This document shows positions 63,108 through 64,000 of a stretch of 64,000 nt of DNA, piece after piece; within the stretch, counting starts at the first letter, position 1; every line of letters starts with the position of its first letter. Below the pieces are notes generated by a model. That model searched no databases, was not told the DNA's origin, and saw only the letters and a program-made list of their open reading frames with translations. The translations under genes were made by a program, and so were the position numbers. The stretch comes from Hymenobacter translucens (lineage in GTDB: Bacteria > Bacteroidota > Bacteroidia > Cytophagales > Hymenobacteraceae), in assembly GCF_020685205.1 (NCBI RefSeq), contig NZ_JAJERB010000001.1:434001-498000 (forward strand). The letters are read 5' to 3'.

Positions 63108-64000
63108 ATGCGCCTGCTCGTCATCACCTATTACTGGCCGCCTTCGGGCGGGGCGGGCGTCCAGCGCAGTTTAAAGTTTGTGAAGCACCTGCCCCAGTTT
63201 GGGGTAGAGTGCACCGTCATTACCGTCGACCCCGAGCAGGGCGCGTATCCGGTGCGCGACGAGTCGCTGCTGCGGGAAGTGCCGGCGTCGGTGCGGGTTA
63301 TCCGGACGGGCACGTCGGAGCCGTTTAACTCCTACCAAAAGCTCACGGGCCGGCAGCAGATTCCGTACGGGGGCTTCGCCAACGAAAGCAAAACCAGCCT
63401 GCAGCAGCGGTTTTTCAAGTTTGTGCGCGGCAACATATTTATTCCTGACGCCCGGCGCGGCTGGAACCGCCACGTGCTGCGGGCCTGCGCCGAGCTGATG
63501 GACCGGGGCGAAAAGTTCGACGCGGTGCTGACCAGCAGTCCGCCCCACTCCACGCAGCTGATCGGGCTGGAGCTGCAGAAGCGCTACGGCCTGCGCTGGC
63601 TGGCTGACCTGCGCGACCCCTGGACCGACATCTACTACCACGCCGAGCTCAACCAGACTGCCCCGGCCCGCTGGCTGGACGCCTGGTATGAGCGGCAGGT
63701 GCTGGAGCAGGCCGATGAGGTGCTCGTCACCAGCCCCGACACCAAGCGCCTGCTGCTGGGCAAGTCGGCCCGGCTGACGGCGGCCAAGTTTCACGTGCTG
63801 CCCAACGGCTACGACGAAAGCGACTTTCGGGAGCCTTCCACTCCGCCCACCGACCAGCTGCTGATTACGCACACGGGCACCATCACCGAAACCTACCACA
63901 TCGAGCTGTTCCTGCGGGCCTGCGCCGAGTGCGCTGCCCGCCACCCCGACGTGCCCCTGCGCCTGCGCTTCGTGGGGCAGGTTTCGGAAGGCGTGCGGCG
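63108..64000 (+). CDS. Family 4 glycosyltransferase (partial, 3' end outside window)
   Basis: The reading frame starts at 63108 and is open to the right edge, 297 residues seen. The N-terminus RLLVITYYWPPSGGAGVQR is typical of GT-B glycosyltransferases with a donor site further on; other marks are LADLRDPWTDI, VLVTSPDTKRLL and HVLPNGYDESDF, followed by ITHTGTITETYHIELFLRA. Such enzymes build exopolysaccharide or lipopolysaccharide. Upstream TACCTTCG (63064-63071) is near the -7 consensus. A cluster of surface-polysaccharide genes may continue beyond the window. Confidence 0.85.
   Translation, partial: MRLLVITYYWPPSGGAGVQRSLKFVKHLPQFGVECTVITVDPEQGAYPVRDESLLREVPASVRVIRTGTSEPFNSYQKLTGRQQIPYGGFANESKTSLQQRFFKFVRGNIFIPDARRGWNRHVLRACAELMDRGEKFDAVLTSSPPHSTQLIGLELQKRYGLRWLADLRDPWTDIYYHAELNQTAPARWLDAWYERQVLEQADEVLVTSPDTKRLLLGKSARLTAAKFHVLPNGYDESDFREPSTPPTDQLLITHTGTITETYHIELFLRACAECAARHPDVPLRLRFVGQVSEGVR

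Overview
The window looks like chromosome of a high-GC member of the Bacteroidota, most probably Hymenobacter or a close relative in the Cytophagales. This rests on several signs: type IX secretion C-terminal domains (type A in two proteins, a gliding-motility/type B domain in another), TonB-dependent receptors with carboxypeptidase-like domains, a phosphoesterase-BamA fusion, starts without Shine-Dalgarno sequences, and many copies of the Bacteroidota promoter element TAnnTTTG. The genus is inferred, not proven.

Layout. 1-6.6 kb (minus): chemotaxis operon, giant cytosolic poly-HAMP receptor > cheW > cheY > cheB (cut by the window edge). 7-12 kb: topA, a DUF4846 protein, a small membrane protein and a Sir2 deacylase. 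12.3-22.2 kb: phosphoesterase-BamA fusion, the convergent polyphosphate pair ppx/ppk1, ridA and gyrB. 22.5-25.4 kb: two paralogous T9SS cargo proteins. 25.7-26.3 kb: tRNA-Arg, tRNA-Pro and tRNA-Ser, each followed by a hairpin. 26.4-33.4 kb: batB-batC, a DUF3857 protein, thiolase and a YwqK/MORN repeat protein. 33.5-37.6 kb: a decayed TonB-receptor remnant, a lone carboxypeptidase-regulatory-domain protein and an intact TonB-dependent receptor. 37.7-46.4 kb: a DUF2459 protein, hisS, an intergenic region rich in inverted repeats, hutH, a large secreted type B protein, a YitT protein and an IS630-like helix-turn-helix protein. 46.5-51.3 kb: a LacI regulator with a perfect operator palindrome, then an arsenic resistance cluster (arsR, DUF6428, metallophosphoesterase, arsN-like acetyltransferase, ACR3 pump). 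51.5-64 kb: mostly housekeeping genes (ybaB, glycosyltransferases, pspC, a TPR lipoprotein, pdhB, a DinB protein, thioesterase, methyltransferase, tetR, guaD, ffh), with one candidate small RNA at about 60.72-60.80 kb.

How genes work together. The che genes form one signalling pathway; its CheB has lost the receiver phosphoacceptor, so the separate CheY next to it is the obvious phosphate acceptor. ppx and ppk1 hydrolyse and synthesise polyphosphate. The ars cluster couples a cysteine-tailed ArsR to efflux by ACR3 and carries two accessory proteins of unclear role that share cysteine motifs with it; a hairpin terminator inside the cluster should set a ratio between the sensor half and the efflux half.

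The most interesting candidates are the ars accessory module, the two inverted repeats of identical geometry between hisS and hutH, the 26-bp palindrome in front of hutH, the promoter-plus-terminator unit upstream of tetR that looks like a small RNA gene, and the BamA fusion whose phosphoesterase motifs are eroded. No CRISPR array, complete insertion sequence, prophage or rRNA gene was seen.
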